In this document: positions 25,982 through 35,024 of the stretch, piece by piece
Numbering within the stretch: position 1 is the first letter of the stretch
Layout of the letters: every line of letters starts with the position of its first letter
From: Flavobacteriales bacterium
GTDB taxonomy: Bacteria > Bacteroidota > Bacteroidia > UBA10329
Direction: 5' to 3'
Length of the DNA stretch: 64,000 nucleotides
NCBI GenBank assembly: GCA_021741075.1
Contig: JAIOYO010000001.1
Span: 1-64,000, forward strand
The notes under the pieces: generated by a model
Seen by the model: the letters and a program-made list of their open reading frames with translations, nothing else
The model's database searches: none
What the model was told of the DNA's origin: nothing
Program-made: the position numbers and the translations under genes

Positions 25982-26933
25982 TGAACACGCCCATTTGGCT
26001 GTATTTCTCAATTCTTTTGTCAATACGCTCCTGCGGATCCATGTTGTGCAGTCGCGTCAAATGCTTTTTAATTTCCTTTTTCACGTTTGCGAAAGTAGTT
26101 TCAGGATCTCGGTGAGCTCCACCTAGCGGTTCTGGGATAATACCCGAGATAAGTTTCTGCTCAAGCAAATCTTGTGGAGTCAATTTCAACGATTCTGCAG
26201 CCACTTCTTTCTGGTCACGTGTTCTCCAAAGAATGGTAGAACAACTCTCAGGAGAAATAACGGAATACCATGTGTTTTCTAGCATAAAAACTTTGTCGCC
26301 AATACCTATTCCGAGGGCACCACCAGAAGCTCCTTCACCAATAATCACACAGACTATCGGCACTTTTAGTTGCATCATTTCGATGATATTCCTTGCAATA
26401 GCTTCACCTTGACCTCGTTCTTCTGCTTCAACTCCAGGAAAAGCTCCTGGGGTGTCAATAAACGTGATTATTGGCTTGTTGAATTTCTCAGCCAATTTCA
26501 TTAGCCGTAACGCTTTACGATAGCCTTCAGGGTTGGCCATTCCAAAATTTCGGTACTGGCGCATCTTGGTGTTTATGCCTTTTTGCTGACCAATTAGCAT
26601 GACGGTTTTGCCATCAATACTACCGAAACCGCCCACCATTGCCTTGTCGTCTTTCACGGTTCTGTCTCCAAACAATTCTACAAAGGTGTCGTCTGTAAGA
26701 GCACGAATGTGAGCTAGGGTGTAAGGTCGACTTGTATGTCGTGCTACTTGCACTCGCTGCCAAGGAGTAAGGCTGCTGTAAATCTCTTGTAGCCGCAGTT
26801 TGATGCTAACTTCAAGTTCTTCGATGGTTTTGCTCACATCTACCTTGCCTTTTTCCTGCATGGCACGCGATTTTTCGAGCTGTTCTTCTAACTCCTGAAT
26901 ATCACTTTCAAAATCAAGAAAGGGCACTGCCAT
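25974..26933 (-). CDS. accA: Acetyl-CoA carboxylase carboxyltransferase subunit alpha
   Basis: AccA forms the carboxyltransferase with AccD and transfers CO2 from biotin to acetyl-CoA for fatty-acid synthesis. This protein has 319 aa, full length. Signature blocks are [52 protein letters not shown] and [16 protein letters not shown]. The N-terminal coiled coil ([17 protein letters not shown]) is normal. A -7 box sits five bases before the ATG, suggesting a leaderless transcript. Confidence 0.96.
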   Translation of the reverse strand: MAVPFLDFESDIQELEEQLEKSRAMQEKGKVDVSKTIEELEVSIKLRLQEIYSSLTPWQRVQVARHTSRPYTLAHIRALTDDTFVELFGDRTVKDDKAMVGGFGSIDGKTVMLIGQQKGINTKMRQYRNFGMANPEGYRKALRLMKLAEKFNKPIITFIDTPGAFPGVEAEERGQGEAIARNIIEMMQLKVPIVCVIIGEGASGGALGIGIGDKVFMLENTWYSVISPESCSTILWRTRDQKEVAAESLKLTPQDLLEQKLISGIIPEPLGGAHRDPETTFANVKKEIKKHLTRLHNMDPQERIDKRIEKYSQMGVFNE

Positions 26934-26938
26934 GATTG

Positions 26939-26946
26939 CAAATTTA
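26939..26946 (-). promoter_or_regulatory. -7 box of accA (probably leaderless)
   Basis: On the minus strand this reads TAAATTTG, an exact TAnnTTTG match. Five bases (CAATC) separate it from ATG 26933, the same spacing as before 13709 and apbE. Confidence 0.6.
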
Positions 26947-27013
26947 GGCCGCGAAGATAGGGGATGTAAGGGACAATGAAATGCTCATGCAGGCTAGTTG
27001 CTCTTTTGTTCCG

Positions 27014-28537
27014 TTACTTCTCTGGAAGTTCAAAGCCACCCGTTTGGAGGAAAACATCTTCAGGGTTTTCCATTAGATAGAACCGGTCGTTGATACGCTC
27101 CATACGCGATTCCCATTCTGGTACATTTTGCATATCGTTTAACGGCCAAAGGCTTCCTACCAAAGCGGTCGGGCAATTTGTGTCTAAGTAACATTCGTTC
27201 GCACGGTCAATAAATCGCTGGGCGCGATCTTCCATAGACACGTACCGAAGGTTGATTTCTTCATTTCCGAGATAATTCAATTGCCAGAAAACTTGCCATT
27301 CTGAAGCAAATCCATTCTTGATTTTTCGCTTTTCAAGTTCTGATTTCAGTTCGTTAAGAACCAGCATATCGTTGAGATGAGCTTCTAGCCAAAAACTAAC
27401 GTATTGTTTGTAGCCCATGGTTGTTGGTATCAGCGAAGCGAAAAGTAAGAGTAATAAAATGAGGTAAGCCACAGGTTTGATTTCGCTCAATTGTTTTGAC
27501 GTAAACCATACAAGCACTAGCATCAGACCAGTAAAGAAAGGTAGTAGGTAACGGCCACCTCCGATGCCAAAAGCCACCGATGGAAAAAGCGAAAGCACCA
27601 TCCCTAGAAGCAAAAGCAATACTTGAATTCTTAGCTGGGTTGAACCGCTAACAATAGCGAAAATGAGAACCAAACTCAGCAGAAGAAGAAAAACCACGCT
27701 GCCAATTTTGACTATTTCTGGAACTTCATAGATGTCGCTAAATGCGTAGAATCCGGTAAAGACTGACCAAAAGCCTTTGACAAAGTAATGCGTGATTCCA
27801 TCTAGGTTGAATTTTCCCAATCCAACTGGAGTCCAAACGAAATCGTTGAGGTAAACAGGAATTCGTAATAAGAAGAGCACAACGACTCCAAGCCCAAAAG
27901 TTGGCAGGATAAGTTTACGCTCCATTTTGGCCAATCTGAAAACGATAAGAGGAAGAGCGAGTAAGAAGAAGATGGGCTGCGCTACAATAATTATCGCAGA
28001 GATACCAGCTATTATGAGCCAGTTTTTCAATTCCCATTTATCGTATAGGAGCAGTTGTTCAGCTATGAATGCTACGCCAACAAAAGCGGTGAGGTAGCCA
28101 CCTCGGAGTTTCGTTCCCCAAACCTGCCATGTTGGGAATAGGCAAAGAATGCCTGCCATCAACAAAAATGGCAATAGCGGAAGTCCTTTTACTCTGAATA
28201 TTTTTAAATAACGCTGAATTCCTAAAGAGAAAATGAGCATTCCACCTAATTTTAAGCTTGCCAAACCGCTTCCAAAAAACAGGATGAAAAAGCCAGCAGA
28301 TAGTGCTTCAAAAAACGAGAAACCGTATTGCTGACCGTAGAAGTAAAAAGGGATGTTTCGTCCAGAAATCAGGTCGCGTCCCATGATTCCAACCATGGCT
28401 TCATCGCCATCAAAATAAACATGATCGCTAAGCAAATACGGCAATCGCGCAAGAAATACCAGCACGAAAGCGAACAACCATTCCGTTAGAAACGACTGTT
28501 CGAATATTCGGTGAAAACGATTCTGTGATTTTTCCAT
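27014..28537 (-). CDS. GT-C-type polytopic membrane protein
   Basis: This 507-aa protein has about ten hydrophobic segments, starting at WLFAFVLVFLARLPYLL. The first periplasmic loop carries FDGDEAMVG, which resembles the catalytic Asp-Glu loop of GT-C glycosyltransferases (ArnT/PMT-like). A soluble C-terminal part of about 130 aa follows the last membrane segment. The donor would be a polyprenyl-phosphate sugar; the acceptor is unknown. Similarity to the two tandem GT-C genes at 55.5-59 kb is only in architecture. Confidence 0.75.
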   Translation of the reverse strand: MEKSQNRFHRIFEQSFLTEWLFAFVLVFLARLPYLLSDHVYFDGDEAMVGIMGRDLISGRNIPFYFYGQQYGFSFFEALSAGFFILFFGSGLASLKLGGMLIFSLGIQRYLKIFRVKGLPLLPFLLMAGILCLFPTWQVWGTKLRGGYLTAFVGVAFIAEQLLLYDKWELKNWLIIAGISAIIIVAQPIFFLLALPLIVFRLAKMERKLILPTFGLGVVVLFLLRIPVYLNDFVWTPVGLGKFNLDGITHYFVKGFWSVFTGFYAFSDIYEVPEIVKIGSVVFLLLLSLVLIFAIVSGSTQLRIQVLLLLLGMVLSLFPSVAFGIGGGRYLLPFFTGLMLVLVWFTSKQLSEIKPVAYLILLLLLFASLIPTTMGYKQYVSFWLEAHLNDMLVLNELKSELEKRKIKNGFASEWQVFWQLNYLGNEEINLRYVSMEDRAQRFIDRANECYLDTNCPTALVGSLWPLNDMQNVPEWESRMERINDRFYLMENPEDVFLQTGGFELPEK

Positions 28538-28637
28538 TTCCTACTTAATCAGACTTCCAATATAGCTAGAACCATTTCAACATAAGGATTTACAAGAGTT
28601 GGATATTGTTTACTACTAGAGGGTTTTTCCAAGACCA

Positions 28638-28667
28638 AAAAAGGTCGGAATTGCTCCCGACCTTTTT
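28638..28667. terminator. Bidirectional terminator between ndk and the GT-C gene promoter region
   Basis: AAAAAGGTCGG (28638-28648) and CCGACCTTTTT (28657-28667) form an 11-bp stem with an 8-base loop. T runs follow on both strands, so it ends the minus-strand ndk transcript 28 bp past the stop codon and would work in the other direction too. Confidence 0.85.
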
Positions 28668-28695
28668 CTTTTTTTCATTTTATTCTTTCTCTAAA

Positions 28696-29115
28696 CTACG
28701 GACGCTCAAACTGAGAGAAGAAGAATTTTCCTTCAATATCAGCGTTCTCATCGCTATCAGAACCATGAACTGCGTTTTTCGCTTTGCTTTCTGCAAATGC
28801 AGCACGAATGGTTCCTGCAGCAGCTTCAGCAGGATCGGTAGCACCAATCAACGTTCTGAAATCGGCAACAGCATTTTCTTTCTCCAAAATGGCAGCTACA
28901 ATTGGTCCTGAACTCATGTATTCAACCAACTCGCCATAGAAAGGACGCTCGCTGTGTACTTCGTAGAATTTTCCAGCCTGTGCAGCTGAAAGACGTGTGT
29001 ATTTCATTGCAACGATGCGGAAACCAGCTTCATTAATTTTCGCCAAAATTCCTCCGATGTAGTTTTTTTCAACTGCATCAGGCTTCACCATTGTAAATGT
29101 TCTGTTAGTTGCCAT
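28696..29115 (-). CDS. ndk: Nucleoside diphosphate kinase
   Basis: Ndk transfers phosphate from ATP to nucleoside diphosphates through a phosphohistidine. The protein has 139 aa, the normal length. [16 protein letters not shown] opens the fold and the active-site block is [12 protein letters not shown] (His at about 115). It lies divergent to the nrnA-like gene with a 99-bp intergenic region. Confidence 0.97.
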   Translation of the reverse strand: MATNRTFTMVKPDAVEKNYIGGILAKINEAGFRIVAMKYTRLSAAQAGKFYEVHSERPFYGELVEYMSSGPIVAAILEKENAVADFRTLIGATDPAEAAAGTIRAAFAESKAKNAVHGSDSDENADIEGKFFFSQFERP

Positions 29116-29214
29116 GTAGTGTTTTTGTGTGTTTTTAAACTTGCCGCGAAATTAGAAAAAAGCCTCACGCACCAATTGGTTAACTTCGGCAACCTTAATT
29201 AGAACCAAGAAAGA

Positions 29215-30222
29215 TTGAGCAAGACAGATTTTACTGAACTGAAAGCATTGCTTTCAACGCCTAAGAAAATTGCCATTGTAGCACACAAAAGCCCAGATGG
29301 AGATGCCATTGGTTCTTCGTTGGGTCTGTATCATTATCTCGTTTGGAAAGGACACAAGGTTGAAGTTATTATGCCGAACGATTATCCAACATTTTTGAAG
29401 TGGATGCCAGGCAATGATAAAATTGTACTTCATGAAGGAAATGAGAAGAATGCGGAGGCGCTGATTAATGAAGCTGAGATATTGTTCTGTTTGGATTTTA
29501 ACACACCAAGTCGTGCGTTTGGGTTGGAAGATGTGCTTCGAAATTCCAATAATGTGAAAGTGATGATAGATCATCATCCGCAGCCAGACGGTTTTGTGGA
29601 TTTCATGCTTTCCGATACTTCTTCGTGTTCAACAGCTCAGTTGATACACCGATTTGCAGCCTTGATGGGAGATGAGATTCCAAATAAGGAATCGGGCGAA
29701 TGCCTGTATTGTGGCATCATGACCGATAGTGGCGGTTTCCGCTTTCCTTCGGTTACATCCGAAACACACAGAATTGTTGCCGATTTGTTGGATTTAGGAG
29801 TGAAGCACGATGAGGTTTACAACTTGGTGAATAGCGCCAGTTCGGAGCATCGGTTGCGGTTGCTGGGTTATTGCATTGACGATAAGTTGGAGGTTCTTTC
29901 TCAATACGGAACGGCTTTCATTTCGCTTTCGATGGAAGAGAAAAAGCGATTCCATTTTCAGTCTGGAGATACAGAAGGAACGGTCAATTACCCACTTTCT
30001 ATTGAAGGAGTAAACTTCTCCGCCATTTTTATTGAATCAGACGATATTGTGAAGATATCGTTCCGATCAATTGGCGATTTTGATGTAAATCAGTTCTCAC
30101 GAGACAATTTTGAAGGTGGTGGACACCGAAATGCAGCTGGCGGAAAATCCGATCTTTCATTGCAGGAAACGATTGACAAGTTCGTTGGGCTGCTTCCAAA
30201 ATATGCTGATAAATTGAAATGA
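29215..30222 (+). CDS. DHH-family phosphoesterase (NrnA-like oligoribonuclease/pAp phosphatase)
   Basis: This 335-aa protein starts with TTG. Metal-binding motifs follow NrnA order: HKSPDGDAIGSSLGL, FCLDFNTPSR, MIDHHPQPDGF, then the DHHA1 substrate-binding motif GGGHRNAAGG near the C-terminus. NrnA degrades short RNAs and dephosphorylates pAp. The stop codon overlaps the ATG of the next gene (ATGA), so it forms a coupled unit with the GldI-like lipoprotein, a pairing also known in gliding Bacteroidota. Confidence 0.92.
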   Translation: MSKTDFTELKALLSTPKKIAIVAHKSPDGDAIGSSLGLYHYLVWKGHKVEVIMPNDYPTFLKWMPGNDKIVLHEGNEKNAEALINEAEILFCLDFNTPSRAFGLEDVLRNSNNVKVMIDHHPQPDGFVDFMLSDTSSCSTAQLIHRFAALMGDEIPNKESGECLYCGIMTDSGGFRFPSVTSETHRIVADLLDLGVKHDEVYNLVNSASSEHRLRLLGYCIDDKLEVLSQYGTAFISLSMEEKKRFHFQSGDTEGTVNYPLSIEGVNFSAIFIESDDIVKISFRSIGDFDVNQFSRDNFEGGGHRNAAGGKSDLSLQETIDKFVGLLPKYADKLK

Positions 30223-30797
30223 ACGTAGTAGCTCACAGGTTGCGTCATTGCAGGGAACGAAGTAATCTGTTGGTTCTTCTCGTTTTACTTTTCTCCGTTT
30301 TCTCATCGTGCAATACGCAGCCAACCCAAAAAGGAGAAGTAAATCCAGAAAAGTATAAGCAACCATTGATGGATGCCAATAAGACGTTGGTTGAAATTGA
30401 ACAGCAGGACATTGATAATTACGTCACGCGAATGGGTTGGGAGATGATTGAGACGGGCTCTGGTTTGCGCTATCTTATTTATGAGCACGGAAACGGTCGG
30501 AAAGTGGAAGAGGGACTGGTGGTGCAATGCGCTTACGAATCGGGGCTATTGACGGGCAAAAAGTGCTACAATTCTGATGATTTTGGACCCAAGGAATTCT
30601 TAGTTGGTAGAGGTGGAGTTGAGAGTGGGTTGGAGGAGGTGGTGCTATTGCTCCGCGAAGGCGACCGGGTTAAAATAATTTTACCTTCGCACCTCGCTTT
30701 TGGCCTTGTTGGAGACGATGATTGTATTCCCAAAAAGGCGGTAGTCGTTTACGATTTGGAAATGAAAAATGTGTTAAATCCTATAAATAGAAATTGA
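30219..30797 (+). CDS. FKBP-type peptidyl-prolyl isomerase lipoprotein, GldI-like
   Basis: This 192-aa lipoprotein has hydrophobic core LLVLLVLLFSVFSSC and one FKBP domain (GLRYLIYEHGNGRKVEEG ... EFLVGRGGVESGLEEVVLLL). Its ATG overlaps the upstream stop (ATGA). Residues 8-17 (LRHCRERSNL) are the translation of a REP-like repeat at 30244-30268 that supplies the basic n-region. GldI is an FKBP lipoprotein needed for gliding/T9SS in Flavobacterium, and its gene commonly follows an nrnA-type gene. The identification is probable from context, not certain. Confidence 0.75.
   Translation: MNVVAHRLRHCRERSNLLVLLVLLFSVFSSCNTQPTQKGEVNPEKYKQPLMDANKTLVEIEQQDIDNYVTRMGWEMIETGSGLRYLIYEHGNGRKVEEGLVVQCAYESGLLTGKKCYNSDDFGPKEFLVGRGGVESGLEEVVLLLREGDRVKIILPSHLAFGLVGDDDCIPKKAVVVYDLEMKNVLNPINRN
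30244..30268. repeat. REP-like repeat, single arm
   Basis: This 25-bp stretch matches the arm consensus of the element at 23196-23270 at 22 of 25 positions (starts GTCATTGC, contains GGAACGAAG). It lies wholly inside the coding sequence of the GldI-like lipoprotein, in its signal-peptide region. Confidence 0.7.
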
Positions 30798-30805
30798 ATT
30801 TTAGA

Positions 30806-31633
30806 ATGAAAAAACTGACTTTACTTGCCGTTTTCGGATGGATGTTGATGGTTGCAACCAAGTGTAGCGATAAAGCTGCTGGTGGTGCTGAAGAAGCCAA
30901 TGCTGCAGTTACAAATGATACGATCACTACAGAATCTGGGCTTAAATACATTATTTGGAAGAAAGCCGATGGCGCAAAAGCAGATGTTGGCGACAATGTT
31001 TCTGTGCATTACGCAGGCCGTTTATTGGATGGTTCTCCGTTTGATGATTCGTATAAAAGAGGTCAACCTTTTACGTTTCCGTTGGGTGGAGGCCGCGTTA
31101 TTAAAGGTTGGGACGAAGGCATTGCGTACCTGAATGTGGGCGATTCAGCCACTTTAATCATTCCTGCCGAATTGGGTTACGGAGCAATTGACCGACCAAC
31201 AATCCCTGGCAATTCAACCTTGATTTTTGATGTGCAATTGATGGATGTAAAGAAGGTAGTGAAGCCTGTTCCTTACGAAACGAAAGGCATGGATACCATT
31301 TCAACCGGAACGGGCTTGAAGTACATCCGATTAAACAAGACAGATGGTGCACCCGTTACTGCTGGAAGCACAGTTGCTGTGCATTATACTGGCTATTTAT
31401 ATGATGGAAGTATATTCGATAGCTCCATTTCTCGTGGCGAACCAATCAGTTTTCCAATTGGAGTTGGTCGGGTAATTAAAGGTTGGGACGAAGGGATTTC
31501 TTTACTGAAAGTAGGAGAAAAGGCACGTCTTTTAATTCCATATCAATTGGCTTACGGTGAGCGTGGTGCTGGAGGAATGATTCAGCCAAAAACAGATTTG
31601 ATATTTGATGTTGAATTGGTGAGTGTGAAATAA
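30806..31633 (+). CDS. Lipoprotein with two FKBP peptidyl-prolyl isomerase domains
   Basis: The protein has 275 aa from ATG 30806; a TTG lies four codons earlier. It has a lipoprotein signal (MKKLTLLAVFGWMLMVATKC). Two FKBP repeats follow: VGDNVSVHYAGRLLDGSPFD ... FPLGGGRVIKGWDEGIAYL and TVAVHYTGYLYDGSIFDSSI ... FPIGVGRVIKGWDEGISLL. Both keep the aromatic and Asp pocket residues. It probably folds surface or T9SS-exported proteins in the periplasm. It follows the GldI-like gene directly and the unit ends in a terminator. Confidence 0.92.
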   Translation: MKKLTLLAVFGWMLMVATKCSDKAAGGAEEANAAVTNDTITTESGLKYIIWKKADGAKADVGDNVSVHYAGRLLDGSPFDDSYKRGQPFTFPLGGGRVIKGWDEGIAYLNVGDSATLIIPAELGYGAIDRPTIPGNSTLIFDVQLMDVKKVVKPVPYETKGMDTISTGTGLKYIRLNKTDGAPVTAGSTVAVHYTGYLYDGSIFDSSISRGEPISFPIGVGRVIKGWDEGISLLKVGEKARLLIPYQLAYGERGAGGMIQPKTDLIFDVELVSVK

Positions 31634-31672
31634 TGACAAATGCTTGATTTCAAGCTTTTAAGGCTATAAATT

Positions 31673-31700
31673 AGGGGTTCACAAGTTGAACCCCTTTTTT
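31673..31700 (+). terminator. Rho-independent terminator after the FKBP genes
   Basis: AGGGGTTCA (31673-31681) and TGAACCCCT (31687-31695) pair perfectly around five bases and a T run follows. An in-frame TTG at 31699 of the next gene lies in the T run, which argues for its later ATG at 31708. Confidence 0.88.
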
Positions 31701-31707
31701 GTTTCCA

Positions 31708-32952
31708 ATGAATCCAAATTTCATCCTCTGGGCTATACCATTTTTTCTCCTGTCAATTGTTGGAGAGTTTCTTCACAACTACATCAAGAAGCGAGGAAAG
31801 GATTTCAATTTTGAGGACAGCATTACCAATTTAAATATGGGAATTGGAAGTCAGGCGGTTGGCGCTTTGACCAAGTCAGTCCTGCTCATGTTGTTCATTT
31901 GGATTCATGATAATTTTCGTCTGTTTACACTCGATTTTACGTGGTACAACACCATAATCTGCATTATTCTCTTCGATTACATTTACTATTGGGCACATCG
32001 TTGGGGGCACCAATGGAATATTTTCTGGGGAGCACATATCGTTCATCATCAAAGTGAGGAATACAATCTTACGGTAGCTCTTAGACAAAGCTGGTTTCAT
32101 AATCTGCTAGCATTTCCACTGTTTCTGCCAATTCCGCTACTGGGATTTGACATGATGGCTTTTGGCGTGGCCGCAGGTTTGGTTACGCTTTATCAATATT
32201 GGATTCACACAAAAGCGATTGAGCGCATGCCAAAGTGGTTCGAGTTCATTTTCAATTCACCCGCACATCATCGCGTTCATCACGCTACAAATGAGCAGTA
32301 TTTGGATCACAACTATGCAGCAACGTTCATACTTTGGGACAGATTGCACGGAACCTTCATTGATGAAAAGGAAAAACCTGTTTACGGTATCACCACACCG
32401 CTGAGAAGTTTGAATACGGTTTGGGCCAACTTTCATTTTTATGTAGAGATGTGGCATGGAAGCAAGCAATTAAAAACAGTAGGAGAAAAGTTGGCTCTCA
32501 TATTTCGTGGGCCAGAATATCTCGGGAAACTACTCGGGCAAATCAGCGAAACAGGCGAAAAAGCCAAGACGAACTTGAAGAAGTATTCATCAAAAACACC
32601 ACTTCATTTGAAAATCTACGTGAGTTTGCAATTTCTGCTGCTAGCGTATTTTCTCTCAGCTTACATGGGACAAATTCAGAACCTCACTACGTTTTATCAA
32701 ATAGCGTTCTTCTTTCTCATTTGCTTGAGTACGCTGTCTATAGGGGGAATAATGGAGAACAAGCGCTGGTTTTATATAGTGGAGATTGCGCGTTTCCTCA
32801 TGTTCGTGCCGCTTTACAATCTCTGTTATCACAACTATTTCTCCGATTGGTATAACATCACTTTGCCGTTCTCAATAGCGATTTCGGTGATATTCACCGT
32901 TTGGATATTGGCTGATTTGTATGTGAGGAAGTTGAAGCCGAGAATGGCTTGA
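31708..32952 (+). CDS. Sterol desaturase / fatty-acid hydroxylase family membrane enzyme
   Basis: This 414-aa di-iron membrane protein has the His clusters HRWGHQWN, GAHIVHHQSEEYNL, and HHRVHHATNEQYLDHN, which bind two irons in this superfamily. About four membrane segments flank them, and the C-terminal third (AYFLSAYMGQ ... IAISVIFTVWILADLYV) holds further segments beyond the usual core. Family members hydroxylate or desaturate lipids. The exact substrate cannot be told. It stands alone after a terminator. Confidence 0.88.
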   Translation: MNPNFILWAIPFFLLSIVGEFLHNYIKKRGKDFNFEDSITNLNMGIGSQAVGALTKSVLLMLFIWIHDNFRLFTLDFTWYNTIICIILFDYIYYWAHRWGHQWNIFWGAHIVHHQSEEYNLTVALRQSWFHNLLAFPLFLPIPLLGFDMMAFGVAAGLVTLYQYWIHTKAIERMPKWFEFIFNSPAHHRVHHATNEQYLDHNYAATFILWDRLHGTFIDEKEKPVYGITTPLRSLNTVWANFHFYVEMWHGSKQLKTVGEKLALIFRGPEYLGKLLGQISETGEKAKTNLKKYSSKTPLHLKIYVSLQFLLLAYFLSAYMGQIQNLTTFYQIAFFFLICLSTLSIGGIMENKRWFYIVEIARFLMFVPLYNLCYHNYFSDWYNITLPFSIAISVIFTVWILADLYVRKLKPRMA

Positions 32953-32961
32953 GCTGCTTTG

Positions 32962-33807
32962 CTACGGCCTTACTAGTTTTGATGTAGCAATTGGTTCAAC
33001 TCCCTTGAACAGCTTAACAATCCCGATTCCTCTAAATGCAGGAAGTTGAGTCAATTGGTTCTCATGAACCGTTGCTTCGAAAAGTATGCTACCATTTAAA
33101 TCATAAAGTATGAGGATCGCATTTCCACCACCTATATTTTGGCAAGAAATGGCGTTATCGATTGAAGAATAATGAAGCGCAACATCATTTGAGCTGAATT
33201 CGGAAATGTCCGTCACAACGATTTGATCAGTACCAAACTGAATGATACTTGCCGTTTGATGCGTACAAGAATTGTCATTAATGGAGGAGTTTTCGTCAGA
33301 TATGTGATAAAGAAAACTATCATTCAAACCATTTATAACCAAAGTTCCGCCTGTAAACGTGCCAACGTCAGAGCCAATACAATCGAAAATCTGAGCACGC
33401 CACGAACCAGATTGTATTGGGCAACCATAGAGAGGCGTCCAATCAATCAACGTAGATCCAGAAACAGAGTCGTAACCACCGTAAGTTCCGGAAAGTGGAA
33501 CTGGAGAATTGCAGACATCAATACATAAATTGCTCTCTGTGGAAAAACATAAGCTGTCAATGTTGTTTCCCGAATTACAGCAACATCCATTAGTCGGGGA
33601 GGTCGACTGGGGCTGAGGTGAAATTGGAATGATAGGACTACCGCATTCCTGAGGACCGATTAGATAGAATCCTAAATCGGAAACATAGGTGTGCTGAGCT
33701 TCAAAACAAATGGTCAATTCTGTTTCGGAACTAAATACCTCTTGACTAAATATGCATTTAGGTAGAAATGACAGTATTAAAACTATCGCGAAATGGTTTA
33801 AAGACAT
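32962..33807 (-). CDS. Secreted Cys-rich protein, probable T9SS cargo
   Basis: This 281-aa protein has signal peptide MSLNHFAIVLILSFLPKCIFS. The first half resembles a proprotein-convertase P-domain (AQHTYVSDLGFYLIGP ... WRAQIFDCIGSDVGTFTGGTLVINGL) and has an unusual GCCCNSGNNIDSLC cluster. The C-terminus (LILYDLNGSILFEATV ... GIVKLFKG) resembles a T9SS sorting domain, though its usual Pro-Asn-Pro start is not clear. I know no function for it. Confidence 0.65.
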   Translation of the reverse strand: MSLNHFAIVLILSFLPKCIFSQEVFSSETELTICFEAQHTYVSDLGFYLIGPQECGSPIIPISPQPQSTSPTNGCCCNSGNNIDSLCFSTESNLCIDVCNSPVPLSGTYGGYDSVSGSTLIDWTPLYGCPIQSGSWRAQIFDCIGSDVGTFTGGTLVINGLNDSFLYHISDENSSINDNSCTHQTASIIQFGTDQIVVTDISEFSSNDVALHYSSIDNAISCQNIGGGNAILILYDLNGSILFEATVHENQLTQLPAFRGIGIVKLFKGVEPIATSKLVRP

Positions 33808-33858
33808 CTTTGTTCGTTTGAAACAATGTAGTAAAAAGAAACGGTAGATGTGATAAAG

Positions 33859-34566
33859 TTACAAGCCCAACAAAAACATACAAGGCCGCTTATGAAGGTC
33901 GATGTTCACCGTTCGCCACTCGTCAATGGCCAAGGTTCTTATTTCTTCGCTATCAAGCGTAATGTCTACCGCTACGCAGAGTTTGTGCTTGGCGTTGCAA
34001 GTCTTCAGAATGTCGTCAAACAAATGTTGATTACGATAAGGCGTTTCCATGAAGATCTGCGTGAAACCAGTTCTTAACACCTGAGAATCAATGTCTCTTA
34101 ATTTGTTGATACGCTCCTTTTTATCAATCGGAATGTAGCCGTTGAAAGTGAATCCTTGTCCGTTCAAACCGCTGGCCATCAGGCCGAGAAGGATGGAGGA
34201 TGGCCCGATCAAGGGTTGAACCTTGATATTGTATAGATGCGCTTCCGCCATCAGTATTTGGCCAGGATCGGCAACACCTGGGCAACCCGCTTCAGACATG
34301 ATGCCTACATCTTCTCCTTGAAGGAGCAATTCAATAGGCCTAGAAATTTCATCCCGTTTGGTGCGTTTGTCCAGAAGGATCAATTCCAATTCGTCAAAAT
34401 CACGCTTGTTGCCCGTTGAGCGGATGAATCGTCTCGCGGTCTTTTCGTTCTCGACCACGAGGTATTTCAATTCTTCTAATAGCTGAAGATTGAGTGTCGG
34501 AAACAATCGGTCGTTATTTGTTTCTCCAAGCGAAACGGGAATGAGAAACAGTGTTCCTGTGCTCAT
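33859..34566 (-). CDS. SAM-dependent methyltransferase of the tetrapyrrole-methylase/RsmI superfamily
   Basis: The protein has 235 aa from ATG 34566. Motifs are TLFLIPVSLG, VGIMSEAGCPGVADPG (the Gly-rich SAM loop) and VQPLIGPSSILLGLMASGL, all of which occur in RsmI, the 16S rRNA C1402 ribose methyltransferase. The N-terminal region differs from canonical RsmI (no TPIGNL block), so it is likely the Bacteroidota paralogue. Its ATG overlaps the LMW-PTP stop (ATGA) and it is the last gene of the dnaA-side run. Confidence 0.8.
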   Translation of the reverse strand: MSTGTLFLIPVSLGETNNDRLFPTLNLQLLEELKYLVVENEKTARRFIRSTGNKRDFDELELILLDKRTKRDEISRPIELLLQGEDVGIMSEAGCPGVADPGQILMAEAHLYNIKVQPLIGPSSILLGLMASGLNGQGFTFNGYIPIDKKERINKLRDIDSQVLRTGFTQIFMETPYRNQHLFDDILKTCNAKHKLCVAVDITLDSEEIRTLAIDEWRTVNIDLHKRPCMFLLGL

Positions 34567-35021
34567 TTCAGCGTTTTGATGAAGGCATCGCAAGCATAAT
34601 CGAGCAATTCGTAAACGCGCCCGAAGCCATCATCATAATATGGGTCGGGAACGGACATGCCTTTTACTTCATTTCCAAAATCGAGGATAAGATTTACTTT
34701 GGCTCTATCCTTATCGTTCCGTGCCATCGCCAACACATTCTCCCGATTGGAAGTGTCCATCACCAGAATGTGGTCGAACTTATCAAAGTCGCCAATCTTG
34801 AATGGTCGCGAACGCTGACCTGTGATATCTATTCCATTCGCCTCCATTTCGGCAATGGCTCGCCCATCAGGACGTTCGTCCTGATGCCAGTTTGAAGTTC
34901 CTGCGCTGTCTACATAAATGACAAGGCCCGAAAATCGGGCCTTGCGTTTAAGAATGCCTTCGGCCATTGGGCTTCGGCAAATATTTCCGAGACAAACCAT
35001 TAACACGCGAGGTGCAGACAT
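34563..35021 (-). CDS. Low-molecular-weight protein-tyrosine phosphatase
   Basis: This 152-aa enzyme has the P-loop VCLGNICRSPMAEGI (Cys10, Arg16) and the general-acid Asp in DPYYDDGFG near residue 120. It dephosphorylates phosphotyrosine proteins, in bacteria often those of polysaccharide export. The gene lies 3 bp after dnaA and is coupled to the following methyltransferase. An exact hairpin (34922-34944) sits within codons for RKARFSGL. Confidence 0.94.
   Translation of the reverse strand: MSAPRVLMVCLGNICRSPMAEGILKRKARFSGLVIYVDSAGTSNWHQDERPDGRAIAEMEANGIDITGQRSRPFKIGDFDKFDHILVMDTSNRENVLAMARNDKDRAKVNLILDFGNEVKGMSVPDPYYDDGFGRVYELLDYACDAFIKTLK
34922..34944. repeat. Perfect hairpin inside the LMW-PTP gene
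   Basis: CAAGGCCCGA (34922-34931) and TCGGGCCTTG (34935-34944) are exact inverted repeats with three bases between. The hairpin has no T tail on either strand, so it is not a normal terminator. It lies about 75-100 bases into the coding sequence. Confidence 0.6.
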
Positions 35022-35024
35022 GGC

